A stretch of 64,000 nt of DNA from Clostridium mediterraneense (GCF_900091705.1 NZ_LT594785.1:2128550-2192549); one strand, 5' to 3'. Counted from the first letter of the stretch, positions 37,087 to 46,664 are shown. Made by a program: numbers and translations. Notes: generated by a model not told the origin, from the sequence alone.

Positions 37087-38742
37087 ATGTCAAACACGCC
37101 TACATCATCAAACTTTATTAGAAATATAATAATTGATGACATTGAAAGCAAAAAACACGATGAAATAATTACTCGTTTTCCACCAGAACCAAATGGATAT
37201 TTACACATAGGGCATGCAAAATCTATTTGTTTAAATTTTGAACTTGGAGATGAGTTTAACGGAAAAACAAATTTAAGATTTGATGATACAAACCCTACTA
37301 AAGAAGAAGTAGAATACGTTGAATCAATTAAAGAAGACGTTAAATGGCTAGGTTATGAATGGGATAACTTATTCTTTGCTTCTAATTACTTCGATATAAT
37401 GTATGAAAAAGCAGTACTTCTAATAAAAAAAGGTTTAGCTTATGTTTGTGAATTAACTCCTGAACAAATCAAAGAATATAGAGGAACATTAACAAGTCCT
37501 GGTAAGGAAAGTCCTTATAGAAACAGAAGTGTTGAAGAAAACCTTGATTTATTTGAAAGAATGAAAAATGGTGAATTTGAAGATGGAAGTAAAGTATTAA
37601 GAGCTAAAATTGATATGGCTTCTCCAAATATAAACTTTAGAGATCCTATAATGTATAGAATTTCACATGCAACTCACCACAATACAGGAGATAAATGGTG
37701 TGTTTACCCAATGTATGATTTTGCTCACCCACTAGAAGATGCAATAGAAGGAATTACACATTCAATATGTACTCTTGAATTTGAAGATCATAGACCTTTA
37801 TATGATTGGTTTGTAAGAGAATGTGAAATGGAATCAACTCCTAGACAAATAGAATTTGCAAGATTAAATCTTACAAATACTGTTATGAGTAAAAGAAAAC
37901 TTAAACAATTAGTTGATAATAAAATAGTTGATGGTTGGGATGATCCAAGAATGCCTACAATTGCTGGGCTTAGAAGAAGAGGATTCACTCCAGAATCTAT
38001 AAGAAAGTTCTGTAAAGAAATTGGTGTTGCTAAAGCTACTTCAACTGTAGATTCACAAATGCTTGATTACTTCATAAGAGAAGATTTAGATGATAAAGTT
38101 CTTAGAACTATGGCTGTAATAGACCCAATTAAAGTAGTTATTACTAATTACCCAGAAGGTCAAAGCGAAGAAGTTGTTATGCCTAACAACCCTAAAAACA
38201 AATATTACGGTAAGAGAACTATCTCATTCTCAAGAGAAATATATATAGATGCTGAAGATTTCATGGAAGAACCAGTAAAAAAATACTTCAGATTATATCC
38301 AGGTAATGAAGTAAGACTTATCGGAGCATACTTTATCACATGTAACGAAGTTATAAAAAATGAAGACGGAAGTATAAAAGAACTTCACTGTACTTATGAC
38401 CCTGAAACAAAGAGTGGATCAGGATTTACAGGAAGAAAAGTTAAAGGAACTATCCACTGGGTAGATGCTAATAACTGCTTACCTGCTGAATTTAGATTAT
38501 ATGAGCCACTAATAATTGATTCAGAAGAAAATGAAAGTGCTGATTTCTTAGAAAACATAAATCCTAACTCATTAGAAGTTAAACAAGGATTTATCGAATT
38601 ATCAGCTAAAACATTTGATAAACAAGATAAAGTTCAATTAGTAAGAAATGGTTTCTTTAATGTTGATCCTAAGGATACAACTCCTGAAAAATTAGTATTC
38701 AATAGAATAGTTCCTCTAAAGAGCTCATTCAAATTAAAATAA
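37087..38742 (+). CDS. glnS: Glutaminyl-tRNA synthetase
   Basis: About 551 residues. ATG 37087 is chosen because GGG(AT) at 37075-37079 then lies at a normal distance; ATG 37078 would fall on the ribosome site. Motifs: [17 protein letters not shown] (HIGH), [10 protein letters not shown], and [11 protein letters not shown] in place of KMSKS. The C-terminal beta-barrel domains (about 340-551) identify GlnS rather than GltX. The presence of GlnS means Gln-tRNA need not depend wholly on GatCAB amidation. Confidence 0.96.
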   Translation: MSNTPTSSNFIRNIIIDDIESKKHDEIITRFPPEPNGYLHIGHAKSICLNFELGDEFNGKTNLRFDDTNPTKEEVEYVESIKEDVKWLGYEWDNLFFASNYFDIMYEKAVLLIKKGLAYVCELTPEQIKEYRGTLTSPGKESPYRNRSVEENLDLFERMKNGEFEDGSKVLRAKIDMASPNINFRDPIMYRISHATHHNTGDKWCVYPMYDFAHPLEDAIEGITHSICTLEFEDHRPLYDWFVRECEMESTPRQIEFARLNLTNTVMSKRKLKQLVDNKIVDGWDDPRMPTIAGLRRRGFTPESIRKFCKEIGVAKATSTVDSQMLDYFIREDLDDKVLRTMAVIDPIKVVITNYPEGQSEEVVMPNNPKNKYYGKRTISFSREIYIDAEDFMEEPVKKYFRLYPGNEVRLIGAYFITCNEVIKNEDGSIKELHCTYDPETKSGSGFTGRKVKGTIHWVDANNCLPAEFRLYEPLIIDSEENESADFLENINPNSLEVKQGFIELSAKTFDKQDKVQLVRNGFFNVDPKDTTPEKLVFNRIVPLKSSFKLK

Positions 38743-38745
38743 AAT

Positions 38746-38784
38746 AAAAAAGAGTAGTCAAATTATAATTGACTACTCTTTTTT
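38746..38784. terminator. Bidirectional terminator between glnS and cotJC
   Basis: Perfect stem AAAAGAGTAGTCAA / TTGACTACTCTTTT with a 6-base loop and flanking A and T runs. Confidence 0.88.
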
Positions 38785-38789
38785 ATCAA

Positions 38790-39353
38790 TTAACACTTTT
38801 TAGGTTTATCTTGTATATCCATTAAAGCTTCACCAAATCTTTGGTAGTGCACAATTTCTCTAGTTCTTAAAAACTTTAATACATCTTTAACATCGTTATC
38901 ATCAGTTAAATTTATTAAATGTTCATAAGTTGCACGAGCTTTTTGTTCAGCAGCCATATCCTCATGTATATCTGCTACTGGATCATCTTTTGCTTGTATA
39001 TATGTCGCAGTCCATGGAACTCCTGCTGCATCTGTATAAAATAAAGATCTACCATGGTCAACGTATCTTGCTCCGAGGCCTACTTCTTCAAGTTCTTCAA
39101 CTGTTGCATCCTTCACAAGTTGGTATATCATAGATGCTATCATTTCTACATGAGCAAGTTCTTCTGTTCCTATGTCTGTTAAAAGTCCCTTAGACTTTCC
39201 TGTTGGCATAGTATATCTTTGATTTAAATATCTTAAAGCTGCTGAAAGCTCTCCATCTGGTCCTCCATATTGAGATATTAAATACTTAGCCATTTTTAAA
39301 TCTTTCTTCTTTATATCCACTGGATATTCTAATGTTTTAACATAATACCACAT
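38790..39353 (-). CDS. cotJC: Spore coat protein CotJC (manganese catalase family)
   Basis: A 187-residue protein of the di-manganese catalase family: MWYYVKTLEYPVDIKK, DIGTEELAHVEMI with metal-ligand Glu and His, DIHEDMAAEQKARATYEHLI and REIVHYQRFGEAL. It is deposited in the spore coat or inner coat layers with CotJA and CotJB. It is the last gene of the cotJ operon, 12 bp after cotJB. Confidence 0.95.
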   Translation of the reverse strand: MWYYVKTLEYPVDIKKKDLKMAKYLISQYGGPDGELSAALRYLNQRYTMPTGKSKGLLTDIGTEELAHVEMIASMIYQLVKDATVEELEEVGLGARYVDHGRSLFYTDAAGVPWTATYIQAKDDPVADIHEDMAAEQKARATYEHLINLTDDNDVKDVLKFLRTREIVHYQRFGEALMDIQDKPKKC

Positions 39354-39365
39354 AACTACCCCTCC

Positions 39366-39614
39366 TTATCTACTTTCCCATGGCCATGGTTCATCAGTCC
39401 AAGCAACTGGGCATTCAAAAAAAGCTGAACCAAAGTTAGTTAAAGGTCCATAATTTTCCTCATACTCTTTTCTAACTTTATCTGCTTCTCTAGAAACTTC
39501 ATCATATTTCATCGCAGCTATTTCATCTTCAGGGAAGTTATCTAAAAATAAATTTAATTCTACACATACAAATTGATATATTCTAAATTTCTCTAATAAA
39601 TCATTCCTTGACAT
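39366..39614 (-). CDS. cotJB: Spore coat protein CotJB
   Basis: An 82-residue protein matching the CotJB pattern: IYQFVCVELNLFLDNFP-like N terminus (here RIYQFVCVELNLFLDNFPED), a central charged helix and the C-terminal WTDEPWPWE. It sits between cotJA and cotJC with short gaps and has GAGGTG upstream. Confidence 0.92.
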   Translation of the reverse strand: MSRNDLLEKFRIYQFVCVELNLFLDNFPEDEIAAMKYDEVSREADKVRKEYEENYGPLTNFGSAFFECPVAWTDEPWPWESR

Positions 39615-39629
39615 AATATAATCACCTCA

Positions 39630-39821
39630 TTAAAATTCTCTTTTTTCCTTTGATTTATATGGTTGATATAAATCTTTAAATATTGTTCCTTTATAAAAAC
39701 CATCTACACATTTAAATAAGTTTTCGAATTTTTGAAGTCTTATATATGCTCTGGCATATTCTTTTTTATTCATTTTCTTACGATCATCTTCATACATTTC
39801 ATAAAAATCATTTGGATTCAT
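39630..39821 (-). CDS. cotJA: Spore coat-associated protein CotJA
   Basis: About 63 residues. The ATG at 39821 (MNPNDFYEMYED) fits AGGGTGAT upstream better than the GTG at 39833. FYKGTIFKDLYQPYK resembles the conserved F-x-x-L-x-x-P-Y/W-K region of CotJA. The N-terminal part differs from Bacillus CotJA, so assignment rests mainly on this motif and on the operon order cotJA-cotJB-cotJC. Confidence 0.75.
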   Translation of the reverse strand: MNPNDFYEMYEDDRKKMNKKEYARAYIRLQKFENLFKCVDGFYKGTIFKDLYQPYKSKEKREF

Positions 39822-39993
39822 AGCTTTTATCACCCTTCAATTATTTCTTCCTTACTATGATATTTTTTAAATAATAAATATGTTACTTAAAAGGAATATT
39901 TATTTATCTAAAATCATAGAATTATAAATTATACTATTAATTATCACTTTATAGTACATTGAACATGATTAAAACAACACTTCTGAAAATAAA

Positions 39994-40025
39994 AAACATT
40001 AAATATATTTCTATATTTAATGTTT
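39994..40025 (-). terminator. Terminator of the zinc-ribbon membrane protein gene
   Basis: Hairpin AAACATTAAATATA / TATATTTAATGTTT followed by a T-run on the minus strand. Confidence 0.78.
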
Positions 40026-40043
40026 CTATTTATAAATCTTAAA

Positions 40044-40328
40044 TTATTTTTTAATCTCTTCTAATTTAAATGTATAAACCATAGGTCTAAAAACATTTAA
40101 TGATATTGATACCCATAATAAAATTAATATTAATCTTAAAATAAGCCCCTTTAAAAATAAACTCATAGCTATTACAGGGATTATCATTATTAATGAAAAT
40201 ATAATAGCTGATAATACTGTAACCTTTAATTTTTTTCTACACTTAGGACATTTTATTTTACTTGGATTTTCACTTTTTGATACATATGATTGTGTAATTT
40301 TATAATTACAATTAGGACATTTTGTCAT
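40044..40328 (-). CDS. Small membrane protein with CxxC-20-CxxC zinc ribbon
   Basis: A 94-residue protein. CPNC at residues 4-7 and CPKC at 27-30 form a probable zinc ribbon, followed by two membrane helices (about residues 39-58 and 63-80). It resembles the CxxC-20-CxxC small-protein family of Firmicutes. Function unknown. It is separated from the IIB-like gene upstream by a terminator, so probably independent. Confidence 0.7.
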   Translation of the reverse strand: MTKCPNCNYKITQSYVSKSENPSKIKCPKCRKKLKVTVLSAIIFSLIMIIPVIAMSLFLKGLILRLILILLWVSISLNVFRPMVYTFKLEEIKK

Positions 40329-40360
40329 AGCTCTACCTCACACTAAAATAAAAAAAATAA

Positions 40361-40398
40361 ATATATGCCACAATACTAAATATTATTGTGACATATAT
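40361..40398 (-). terminator. Terminator after the IIB-like gene
   Basis: Minus-strand stem ATATATGTCACAATA / TATTGTGGCATATAT (one G-U pair) followed by TTATTTTTTT. Confidence 0.78.
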
Positions 40399-40409
40399 TA
40401 AAATTATCT

Positions 40410-40715
40410 CTAAAATTGCTCTAAAATAGGCATTATCTTATCAAGTCTTCTTAGTCCAAAATCAGATGGTTTTACTGAAACATAGTTAACATTTATCATA
40501 TCAAGTTCAGCTTTAATTTTATTTTCACTAATTATAACTTCTGGTGAAATTACAACTACATCTACATTTTCACTTTTAACTAAATCTAAATAATCTGCTT
40601 CCTTTGCAAAAATCCATTCTACTGATATATTATTTTTCACAACATATTCTTTAGCAGCTCTTTCAAATGCTTTTGCCTGAGGAAGTCCTTTACTAACAAC
40701 TAAATATTTTTTCAT
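40410..40715 (-). CDS. PTS IIB-like protein lacking the phosphorylated cysteine
   Basis: A 101-residue protein with the fold pattern of lactose/cellobiose EIIB (KKYLVVSKG at the P-loop position, DVVVISPEV, a C-terminal helix). Where true IIB proteins have V-C-S-A-G-M-S, this one has V-S-K-G-L-P, so Ser8 replaces the phospho-accepting Cys8 and the loop is otherwise changed. It cannot carry phosphate the usual way and is more likely a sensor or regulator. It has its own sigma-54 promoter at 40772-40788 and is divergent from the LevR-type activator gene. Confidence 0.7.
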   Translation of the reverse strand: MKKYLVVSKGLPQAKAFERAAKEYVVKNNISVEWIFAKEADYLDLVKSENVDVVVISPEVIISENKIKAELDMINVNYVSVKPSDFGLRRLDKIMPILEQF

Positions 40716-41131
40716 TTCTTAAATCCCCCTTAGATTACATGTTCTATTAATTTGCTTATATGTTTAAATTGAAGCAATTTACATGCCATATATTCTCCTA
40801 AAAATTTAAAAAAGGCTTATCATATAAAATAATTAATATATATATTTATAAAACTATTTTGTCTGTATACAATCTGTATACAATTTTAAAATAAAAGACT
40901 CTTTCATTCCCATACCTAAACTATACATATTCTTAATAGTATTTAAATATTAATATTAGAAATATTATTTTTCAAAGTGTTTATATTTAAAATTAAATTT
41001 TTATACACAATTCATTCAAAGTTTAAACACATTTATACTGTAAAACCTTATTATAGATATTTTTACTTATTTTTCTTATCCTAAAGGATTATTTATATTT
41101 TTATTACATATTTATTTTGAGAGGTGATTGA
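40716..41131. promoter_or_regulatory. Divergent intergenic region with sigma-54 promoter and tandem repeats
   Basis: Minus-strand sigma-54 promoter TGGCATGTAAATTGCTT at 40772-40788 (GG-N10-GC spacing) drives the IIB-like gene. About 75-95 bp upstream of it, an 11-base tandem repeat TCTGTATACAA occupies 40862-40872 and 40873-40883, a good distance for an enhancer site. The promoter of the activator gene (41132) was not identified. Confidence 0.75.
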
Positions 41132-43858
41132 GTGAAACGTTATACCAATAAGGAATTAGTATATAAGTATATTAAGGATACTTCGGAAAAACAATTTAAA
41201 GATAAGGATTCAGTAATTGGTTGTGAAACAAATGAAATAGCAAATAATCTTGACATAAAAAGAGCTAACGTAAGTAAGATTTTAAACGAACTTTATACCG
41301 AAGGAAAAGTACTTAAAATTAAAGGAAAACCTGTTCTATATAAAATAAATCTAAACTCGAACTCTAGAAAAACTACCTTTAGTATAAACATCGATAATAT
41401 AATAGGCGGTAATAAAAGCTTAAAAAATTCAGTTCAACAAGCTAAGGCAGCTATGCTTTATCCACCTCATGGTCTTAATACATTGCTACTTGGAGAAACT
41501 GGTGTAGGTAAAACTATGTTTGCAGAGCTTATGCATAGATTTGCAATTGAAAGTAGCATTTATTCGCCTGAAGCACCTTTCATTTCATTTAACTGTGCTG
41601 ATTATGCTAATAACCCACAATTACTTCTTGCTAGATTATTTGGATGTAAAAAAGGAGCCTATACGGGAGCAGATAAAGATCAAATTGGTTTTGTTGAAAG
41701 AGCTAATAAAGGTATCCTCTTCTTAGATGAAGTTCATAGATTACCTCCAGAAGGACAAGAAATGCTTTTTTATTTAATGGATAAAGGAGAGTTTACTCCA
41801 CTTGGAGAAACTGAAAATTTTAAAAAAAGTGAAGTCTTAATTATTTGTGCAACTACTGAAAATACTGATACTACTCTTCTTCAAACATTTAGAAGAAGAA
41901 TGCCTATGAATATAACACTCCCTTCACTTAGAGATAGGACTTATCAAGAAAGATTTGATTTAATTTGTGAATTTCTTAGAATAGAAGCTGCTAGAATTGG
42001 TAGAGAAATTATAGTATCTCCTAATAGTTTAAGATGTCTTTTATTATATAACTGTCCTTCAAATATAGGACAACTTAAAAGTGATATACAACTTGGTTGT
42101 GCTAATGGATTCTTAAAATGTATATCTAAAGGTGAAAAAGCTATTAATCTTTATAATACAGACTTTGCTCCCCATGTTAGACAAGGACTTATATTATACA
42201 AAAATCATATGGAAGAGATCGATAAAATAGTTCCAGATAATAAGAAACTATCCTTTAAATCTAATGGTTCCGAAGAATTATTAGAAATAGTTAAGAGTGA
42301 ACTTCCTAATAATTTTTATGAATCAATTGCTGATAAAGTTCAAAACTTTCAAGAACGTGGTGTAGATGAAGAAGATATAAGTATAGTTCTTTCTAGTGAA
42401 ATAAATAGTTACTTTAAAAAGCTTGTTTCTGATTTTGATAAGGATATAAATAAAGATGAAATTGCAAAACTAGTTTCTTCAGATATTATAGAAATAGTGG
42501 AAGATTTACTTCAAACAGCCGTATCTACTCTTGGACGTGTTTTTCCTAGTAAAACTTTTTATGGTCTTTGCCTTCATATAGATTCAACTATTAAAAGACT
42601 TAATTCTGGTAAAAATATAATTAATAACACTCTTAAATCTATTATGGAAGAACATAGAGATGAATATGCCTTAGCTTTAAGTTTTGCAGGTAGAATAGAA
42701 AAAAAATTTTCCATTAAACTTCCTTTAGATGAAGTTGGTTTTATAGCTATGTTTTTAACACTTGGTAAGAATCCAGACCTTGATGAGATAAATCATCCTA
42801 TAGTTGTTGTAGCTATGCATGGTGCTTCTACTGCCTCATCAATGGTTGATGTAGCAAAAAAATTAATAAATGCGCATAATATTTATGCTTATAATATGAG
42901 CTTAGATAAAAATGCTACTGTTGCCTATACAGAACTTAAGGACTTAATACTTGAAAATCATAAAAATGCAGGAGTTCTTTTATTAGTAGATATGGGGTCA
43001 CTAAAAATGTTTGCTACATTAATAGAAGAAGAAACTGGAATTAAAATTAATGTTATAGAAATGGCTTCTACTCTAACAGTGCTTGAATGTGCTAGAAAAG
43101 CAATAATAGATAAAAATGTAGATAATATTTGGTATTCTGTACAAGAAAGCCATCTTAATTACCTTGACTCTAATGTTAAAACACTTAAAGAAAATTTCAA
43201 AGTTAAGAGTGATAATATCATAATAACTGTTTGTTCTACTGGAGAAGGTAGTGCGATAATATTAAAAGAAATGATACAAAAAAAATTAGATACTAAAAAT
43301 AGTAATGTTCAAATAATACCTTTAAATATAGATAATATTCAAGAATTTTATTCTACTGTTAACGGTCTTGGAAAGAACAAAAATATAGTCGCAATAGTTG
43401 GTACCTTTAATCCTGAAATATATGATATTCCTTTTATATCTATTTCAGAGATATTTAATGATACAAGCCTTTCTAGACTAAAATCTTTATTAAATAATAA
43501 TCTAGAAAATAACTATATTAGTATAATAAATGCTCATAAAGATAAAATAACACCTTTTATAAATGAAAATATATATAAACATTTTATTTTGGACTTCTTA
43601 AAATTTGTTGAAAATAATTTTTCTTCTTTAGATGAAAATAAAATTATAGGATTAATAATTCATATCGCCTGTGCAATGGAAAGATTATATAACAAAGAAG
43701 AATCCCCTATTTGCGAAGTAAAAGAAAAACTTTTATCTCTATATAATTCGGAATATATACTATTAGATTCTTTCTTTAAATCATATTTAGATATAATTAA
43801 AATTAAATTTAATATAGATGAAATTTGTTTTATTCTTAGAACTATCAAAGAAATTTAA
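41132..43858 (+). CDS. LevR-type sigma-54-dependent transcriptional activator with PTS regulation domains
   Basis: A 908-residue regulator. GTG start with GAGAGGTGA upstream. Domains: N-terminal winged HTH (1-75); AAA+ (85-330) with Walker A GETGVGKT 121-128, sigma-54 contact GAYTGA 175-180 and Walker B LFLDE; PRD1 (about 440-550, His482); an EIIA-Man-like domain (556-680, His563 in AMHGAS); an EIIB-like domain (about 696-775, Cys701 in VCSTGEG); PRD2 (about 800-905, His844). Phosphorylation of these histidines by HPr and EII proteins should tune its activity. It is the obvious activator of the sigma-54 promoters at 40772 and 44101. Confidence 0.93.
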   Translation: MKRYTNKELVYKYIKDTSEKQFKDKDSVIGCETNEIANNLDIKRANVSKILNELYTEGKVLKIKGKPVLYKINLNSNSRKTTFSINIDNIIGGNKSLKNSVQQAKAAMLYPPHGLNTLLLGETGVGKTMFAELMHRFAIESSIYSPEAPFISFNCADYANNPQLLLARLFGCKKGAYTGADKDQIGFVERANKGILFLDEVHRLPPEGQEMLFYLMDKGEFTPLGETENFKKSEVLIICATTENTDTTLLQTFRRRMPMNITLPSLRDRTYQERFDLICEFLRIEAARIGREIIVSPNSLRCLLLYNCPSNIGQLKSDIQLGCANGFLKCISKGEKAINLYNTDFAPHVRQGLILYKNHMEEIDKIVPDNKKLSFKSNGSEELLEIVKSELPNNFYESIADKVQNFQERGVDEEDISIVLSSEINSYFKKLVSDFDKDINKDEIAKLVSSDIIEIVEDLLQTAVSTLGRVFPSKTFYGLCLHIDSTIKRLNSGKNIINNTLKSIMEEHRDEYALALSFAGRIEKKFSIKLPLDEVGFIAMFLTLGKNPDLDEINHPIVVVAMHGASTASSMVDVAKKLINAHNIYAYNMSLDKNATVAYTELKDLILENHKNAGVLLLVDMGSLKMFATLIEEETGIKINVIEMASTLTVLECARKAIIDKNVDNIWYSVQESHLNYLDSNVKTLKENFKVKSDNIIITVCSTGEGSAIILKEMIQKKLDTKNSNVQIIPLNIDNIQEFYSTVNGLGKNKNIVAIVGTFNPEIYDIPFISISEIFNDTSLSRLKSLLNNNLENNYISIINAHKDKITPFINENIYKHFILDFLKFVENNFSSLDENKIIGLIIHIACAMERLYNKEESPICEVKEKLLSLYNSEYILLDSFFKSYLDIIKIKFNIDEICFILRTIKEI

Positions 43859-43877
43859 CTAATTACCTAATATTTAT

Positions 43878-43912
43878 TAAAAAAACTGTCTAATAAAAGA
43901 CAGTTTTTTTAT
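43878..43912 (+). terminator. Terminator of the LevR-type gene
   Basis: Stem AAAAACTGTC / GACAGTTTTT (43881-43890 and 43899-43908) with a T-run. Confidence 0.85.
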
Positions 43913-43977
43913 TTTATATTTTTAAATCTAAAAATTAAGTAATATATTAATTATATTTTCCTATTTTTAACACTAAT

Positions 43978-44052
43978 GTGTATAGCATTCTCATAAATCT
44001 GTATATATTTATTATTTTTTTTAATGAAAACATTATCTTTTTGTCTATACAC
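43978..44052 (+). promoter_or_regulatory. Upstream activator-site candidates of the PTS operon
   Basis: Three related motifs: GTGTATAG at 43978-43985, TCTGTATATAT at 43998-44008, and CTATACAC at 44045-44052. The first and third are exact inverse complements. They resemble the tandem TCTGTATACAA upstream of the other sigma-54 promoter and lie about 50-125 bp upstream of the -24 box. Confidence 0.6.
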
Positions 44053-44100
44053 TAATTTACTAAAAATCTAAAAGATAAATAAATAAGCTCTTTCTAAATT

Positions 44101-44118
44101 TTGGCATGCTTATTGCTA
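44101..44118 (+). promoter_or_regulatory. Sigma-54 promoter of the PTS operon
   Basis: TTGGCATGCTTATTGCTA, with GG and GC ten bases apart, matches the -24/-12 consensus TTGGCA-N5/6-TTGCT closely. The first PTS gene starts at 44181. No sigma-A promoter is needed to explain expression. Confidence 0.88.
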
Positions 44119-44180
44119 TATTAAATGGCATAAGAGAAATTTAAAATAATAAAACCTTAAATTATAGAGGTGATAAAACT

Positions 44181-44516
44181 TTGAAAATATTGTTTATATG
44201 CTGTGCTGGTATGTCTTCAAGCTTACTAGTAAAAAAACTAGAGGATTATATAAGAGAGTTTAATGCTTCAAACAATAATAATTTAAATATTACTATTGAA
44301 GCAATTCCTTTAGCCCAATATGTAAAGGTTGTAAATGATTATGATCTTATATTACTTGCTCCTCAAATAGGCTATAAGCTTAAAGAATTTAAAAAACTAC
44401 TCAATAATAAAAATAAGCATATTCCAATTGCTGTTGTTAAAGGAATGGACTATGGATTATTAAGAGTAGAAAACATATTACAAGATTCATTAGAGCTTAT
44501 CATGAGTACTGTTTAA
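44181..44516 (+). CDS. PTS EIIB component, lactose/cellobiose family
   Basis: A 111-residue IIB protein. TTG start with GAGGTG eight bases upstream. The phosphocysteine loop is ICCAGMSSSLL, with the phospho-accepting Cys at position 7, and DLILLAPQIGYKL matches the second conserved strand. It is the first gene after the sigma-54 promoter. A second IIB follows, so the two may act with the same IIC or one may have a regulatory role. Confidence 0.85.
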   Translation: MKILFICCAGMSSSLLVKKLEDYIREFNASNNNNLNITIEAIPLAQYVKVVNDYDLILLAPQIGYKLKEFKKLLNNKNKHIPIAVVKGMDYGLLRVENILQDSLELIMSTV

Positions 44517-44637
44517 GGAAATTAATATTATGTTTTTTTAAAACATAGTATTAACTAAAATTTTAAATACTCTTTAATCTTAGTTTTTAATTTCAAATTA
44601 TAAAATATTTCAAAATTTATAAGGGGGTTTTTTAACC

Positions 44638-44937
44638 ATGAAAAAAATATTATTAGTTTGTTCTGCTGGTATGTCAACATCTTTACTAGTTACTAAAATG
44701 CAAAAGGCTGCTGCTGAAAGAGGTTTAGATTTAGATATATCTGCTACAGGTTCAGGTACTTATAAAGATACAGCTGCTACAGCTGATGTAGTTCTTTTAG
44801 GACCTCAAGTTAGATTTATGTTAAGAGAAGTTCAAGCTGCTGTTCCAAATAAGCCAATCGAAGTTATCGATATGAGAGCTTATGGAAAAATAGATGGATC
44901 TGCTGTTTTAGATCAAGCTCTTAAATTAATGAAATAA
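44638..44937 (+). CDS. PTS EIIB component, cellobiose type
   Basis: A 99-residue IIB: LLVCSAGMSTSLLVTKM with phospho-Cys8, and ADVVLLGPQVRFML. The most typical of the three IIB-type proteins in this region. GGGGG precedes the ATG. It is followed by the IIC gene after 135 bp of A/T-rich sequence. Confidence 0.93.
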   Translation: MKKILLVCSAGMSTSLLVTKMQKAAAERGLDLDISATGSGTYKDTAATADVVLLGPQVRFMLREVQAAVPNKPIEVIDMRAYGKIDGSAVLDQALKLMK

Positions 44938-45072
44938 TTTTAGCAATCATTCAATAATTAAATTAGTTTAGCTTTATTTTTTATTATATAAAAAATTATT
45001 ACAAATTAATTAGTTAAAAATAATATTTATATACAGTTATTTTTAAAATTTAATATTTTAGGGGGAATTATA

Positions 45073-46503
45073 ATGAACTTTATTACAAAGTTAGGTGATT
45101 GGCTAGAAAGACATGTTATGCCAGTTGCTTCAGTTATTGGGTCACAAAGACACTTAAGTTCACTTAGAGATGGTTTCATCGCTACTCTTGCTGTTAATAT
45201 GGCTGGTGCTATGGCTTCTCTACTTAATGCCGTTATATTTAAACCTGATTCAGTATTCGGTAAAATGCTAAATAAAATTGACGGTTATGCAAATTCAGTA
45301 CAACCAATCTTCGATAAGTATTTCACTCCTGTTATGGGAAGAGTTTGGTGGGCTACAATAGCTATTATTACTATTTTCTTAGTTATTTCAATTTCTTATA
45401 GCCTTGCTAAATCATACGAAGTTGATGGACTTGCTGCTGCATTATCATCAACTGCAGCATTCTTTGCTGTTTTTAGTGAAACACTTACTCGTAGTATCGC
45501 ATTCGATGGAGGACAATTCCTTGATGCTGATGGAAAAGTAGTACAAGTTGCTGCAGATGCATTAAATGGAGCGACTCAAGTTTCTGGAGATCTTTGGGGT
45601 ATTATTGATGTGGGAGCTTTCGGAGAACTTGGTGCTGGAGCTATGTTTACAGGTATTATCGTTGCTATGCTTGCTACAGAATTATTTGTTAAAGTAACTA
45701 AAGCTGGTTGGACAATTAAAATGCCAGAACAAGTACCTCCAGCTGTATCAAGAGCTTTCTCAGCTATCTTACCTGCTTGTATATCAATACTAGTATTTAG
45801 TATTATAGGTATAATCTTTACAAACTTTGTAGGCAAACCATTAATGGCTTGCATAGAAGATGTTATCCAAAAACCATTAGTAAGTTTAGGACAATCTCCT
45901 ATTACTTATATCTTTATGTTATTACTTGCTCAATTACTTTGGTTCTTCGGACTTCATGGTTCAAACATGACAGATCCTGCTATGAACACAATGTATAAGC
46001 CACCTCTATATGAAAATATGGAAGCTGCTTTAAACAATCAAGAAATTCCTAACACAATAACAAGAAACTTCCTTGATGTATATGCTATGCACGGTGGATC
46101 AGGAGCTACTCTTGGATTATTAGTTGCTATTTACTTATTCTCAAAGAGACAAGAACAAAGAGAATTATTCAAACTTGCTCTTGCTCCAGGATTATTCAAT
46201 ATCAATGAACCAGTTATATTTGGTCTTCCAATGGTATTAAACCCAATTATGTTTATACCATTCGTATTAACACCTCCAATCTGTGTATTCATAGCCTATG
46301 TATTTACGGAATGGATACCGTTTGCTGGTAAGATTATGACTGAAACTCCTTGGACAACTCCTCCAATATTTGGAGCTTACTTAGCTACAGGTGGTAGCTG
46401 GCAAGCAGCTGTTGTTGCAGCAGGAACATTCTTATTATCAATATTAATGTATGCTCCATTTGTTATTGCTTCAAACAGAATTGATGTTAACCAAGAAGCA
46501 TAA
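45073..46503 (+). CDS. PTS EIIC component, lactose/cellobiose family
   Basis: A 476-residue membrane permease with about ten transmembrane segments. LLWFFGLHGSNM and LAPGLFNINEPVIFGLPMVLNPIM are the conserved substrate-binding signatures of the lactose/cellobiose/chitobiose IIC family. GGGGG precedes the ATG. The sugar cannot be read from sequence; no glycosidase or IIA gene is in the operon. It ends in a strong terminator at 46535. Confidence 0.93.
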   Translation: MNFITKLGDWLERHVMPVASVIGSQRHLSSLRDGFIATLAVNMAGAMASLLNAVIFKPDSVFGKMLNKIDGYANSVQPIFDKYFTPVMGRVWWATIAIITIFLVISISYSLAKSYEVDGLAAALSSTAAFFAVFSETLTRSIAFDGGQFLDADGKVVQVAADALNGATQVSGDLWGIIDVGAFGELGAGAMFTGIIVAMLATELFVKVTKAGWTIKMPEQVPPAVSRAFSAILPACISILVFSIIGIIFTNFVGKPLMACIEDVIQKPLVSLGQSPITYIFMLLLAQLLWFFGLHGSNMTDPAMNTMYKPPLYENMEAALNNQEIPNTITRNFLDVYAMHGGSGATLGLLVAIYLFSKRQEQRELFKLALAPGLFNINEPVIFGLPMVLNPIMFIPFVLTPPICVFIAYVFTEWIPFAGKIMTETPWTTPPIFGAYLATGGSWQAAVVAAGTFLLSILMYAPFVIASNRIDVNQEA

Positions 46504-46534
46504 TTAGAATAAAATAAGATTGATATAAAATTAA

Positions 46535-46566
46535 ATGATATGGGGACTTCCCCATATCATTTTTTT
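46535..46566 (+). terminator. Terminator of the PTS operon
   Basis: Stem ATGATATGGGGA / TCCCCATATCAT with a 2-base loop between perfect arms and six T. Strong. Confidence 0.92.
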
Positions 46567-46664
46567 ATCTAGAATTATTAATTATATTTTCATTATTCAT
46601 TCTTTGTATATATTTTTACGGTATAATATATATATAATTTATGAGATTTTAGGGGGATATTAAA

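Noticed and set aside
44517-44637. Short inverted repeat between the two IIB genes (ATGTTTT...AAAACAT)
   Set aside because: The loop is almost absent and no T-run follows, so it is unlikely to be a terminator; no other role can be supported.
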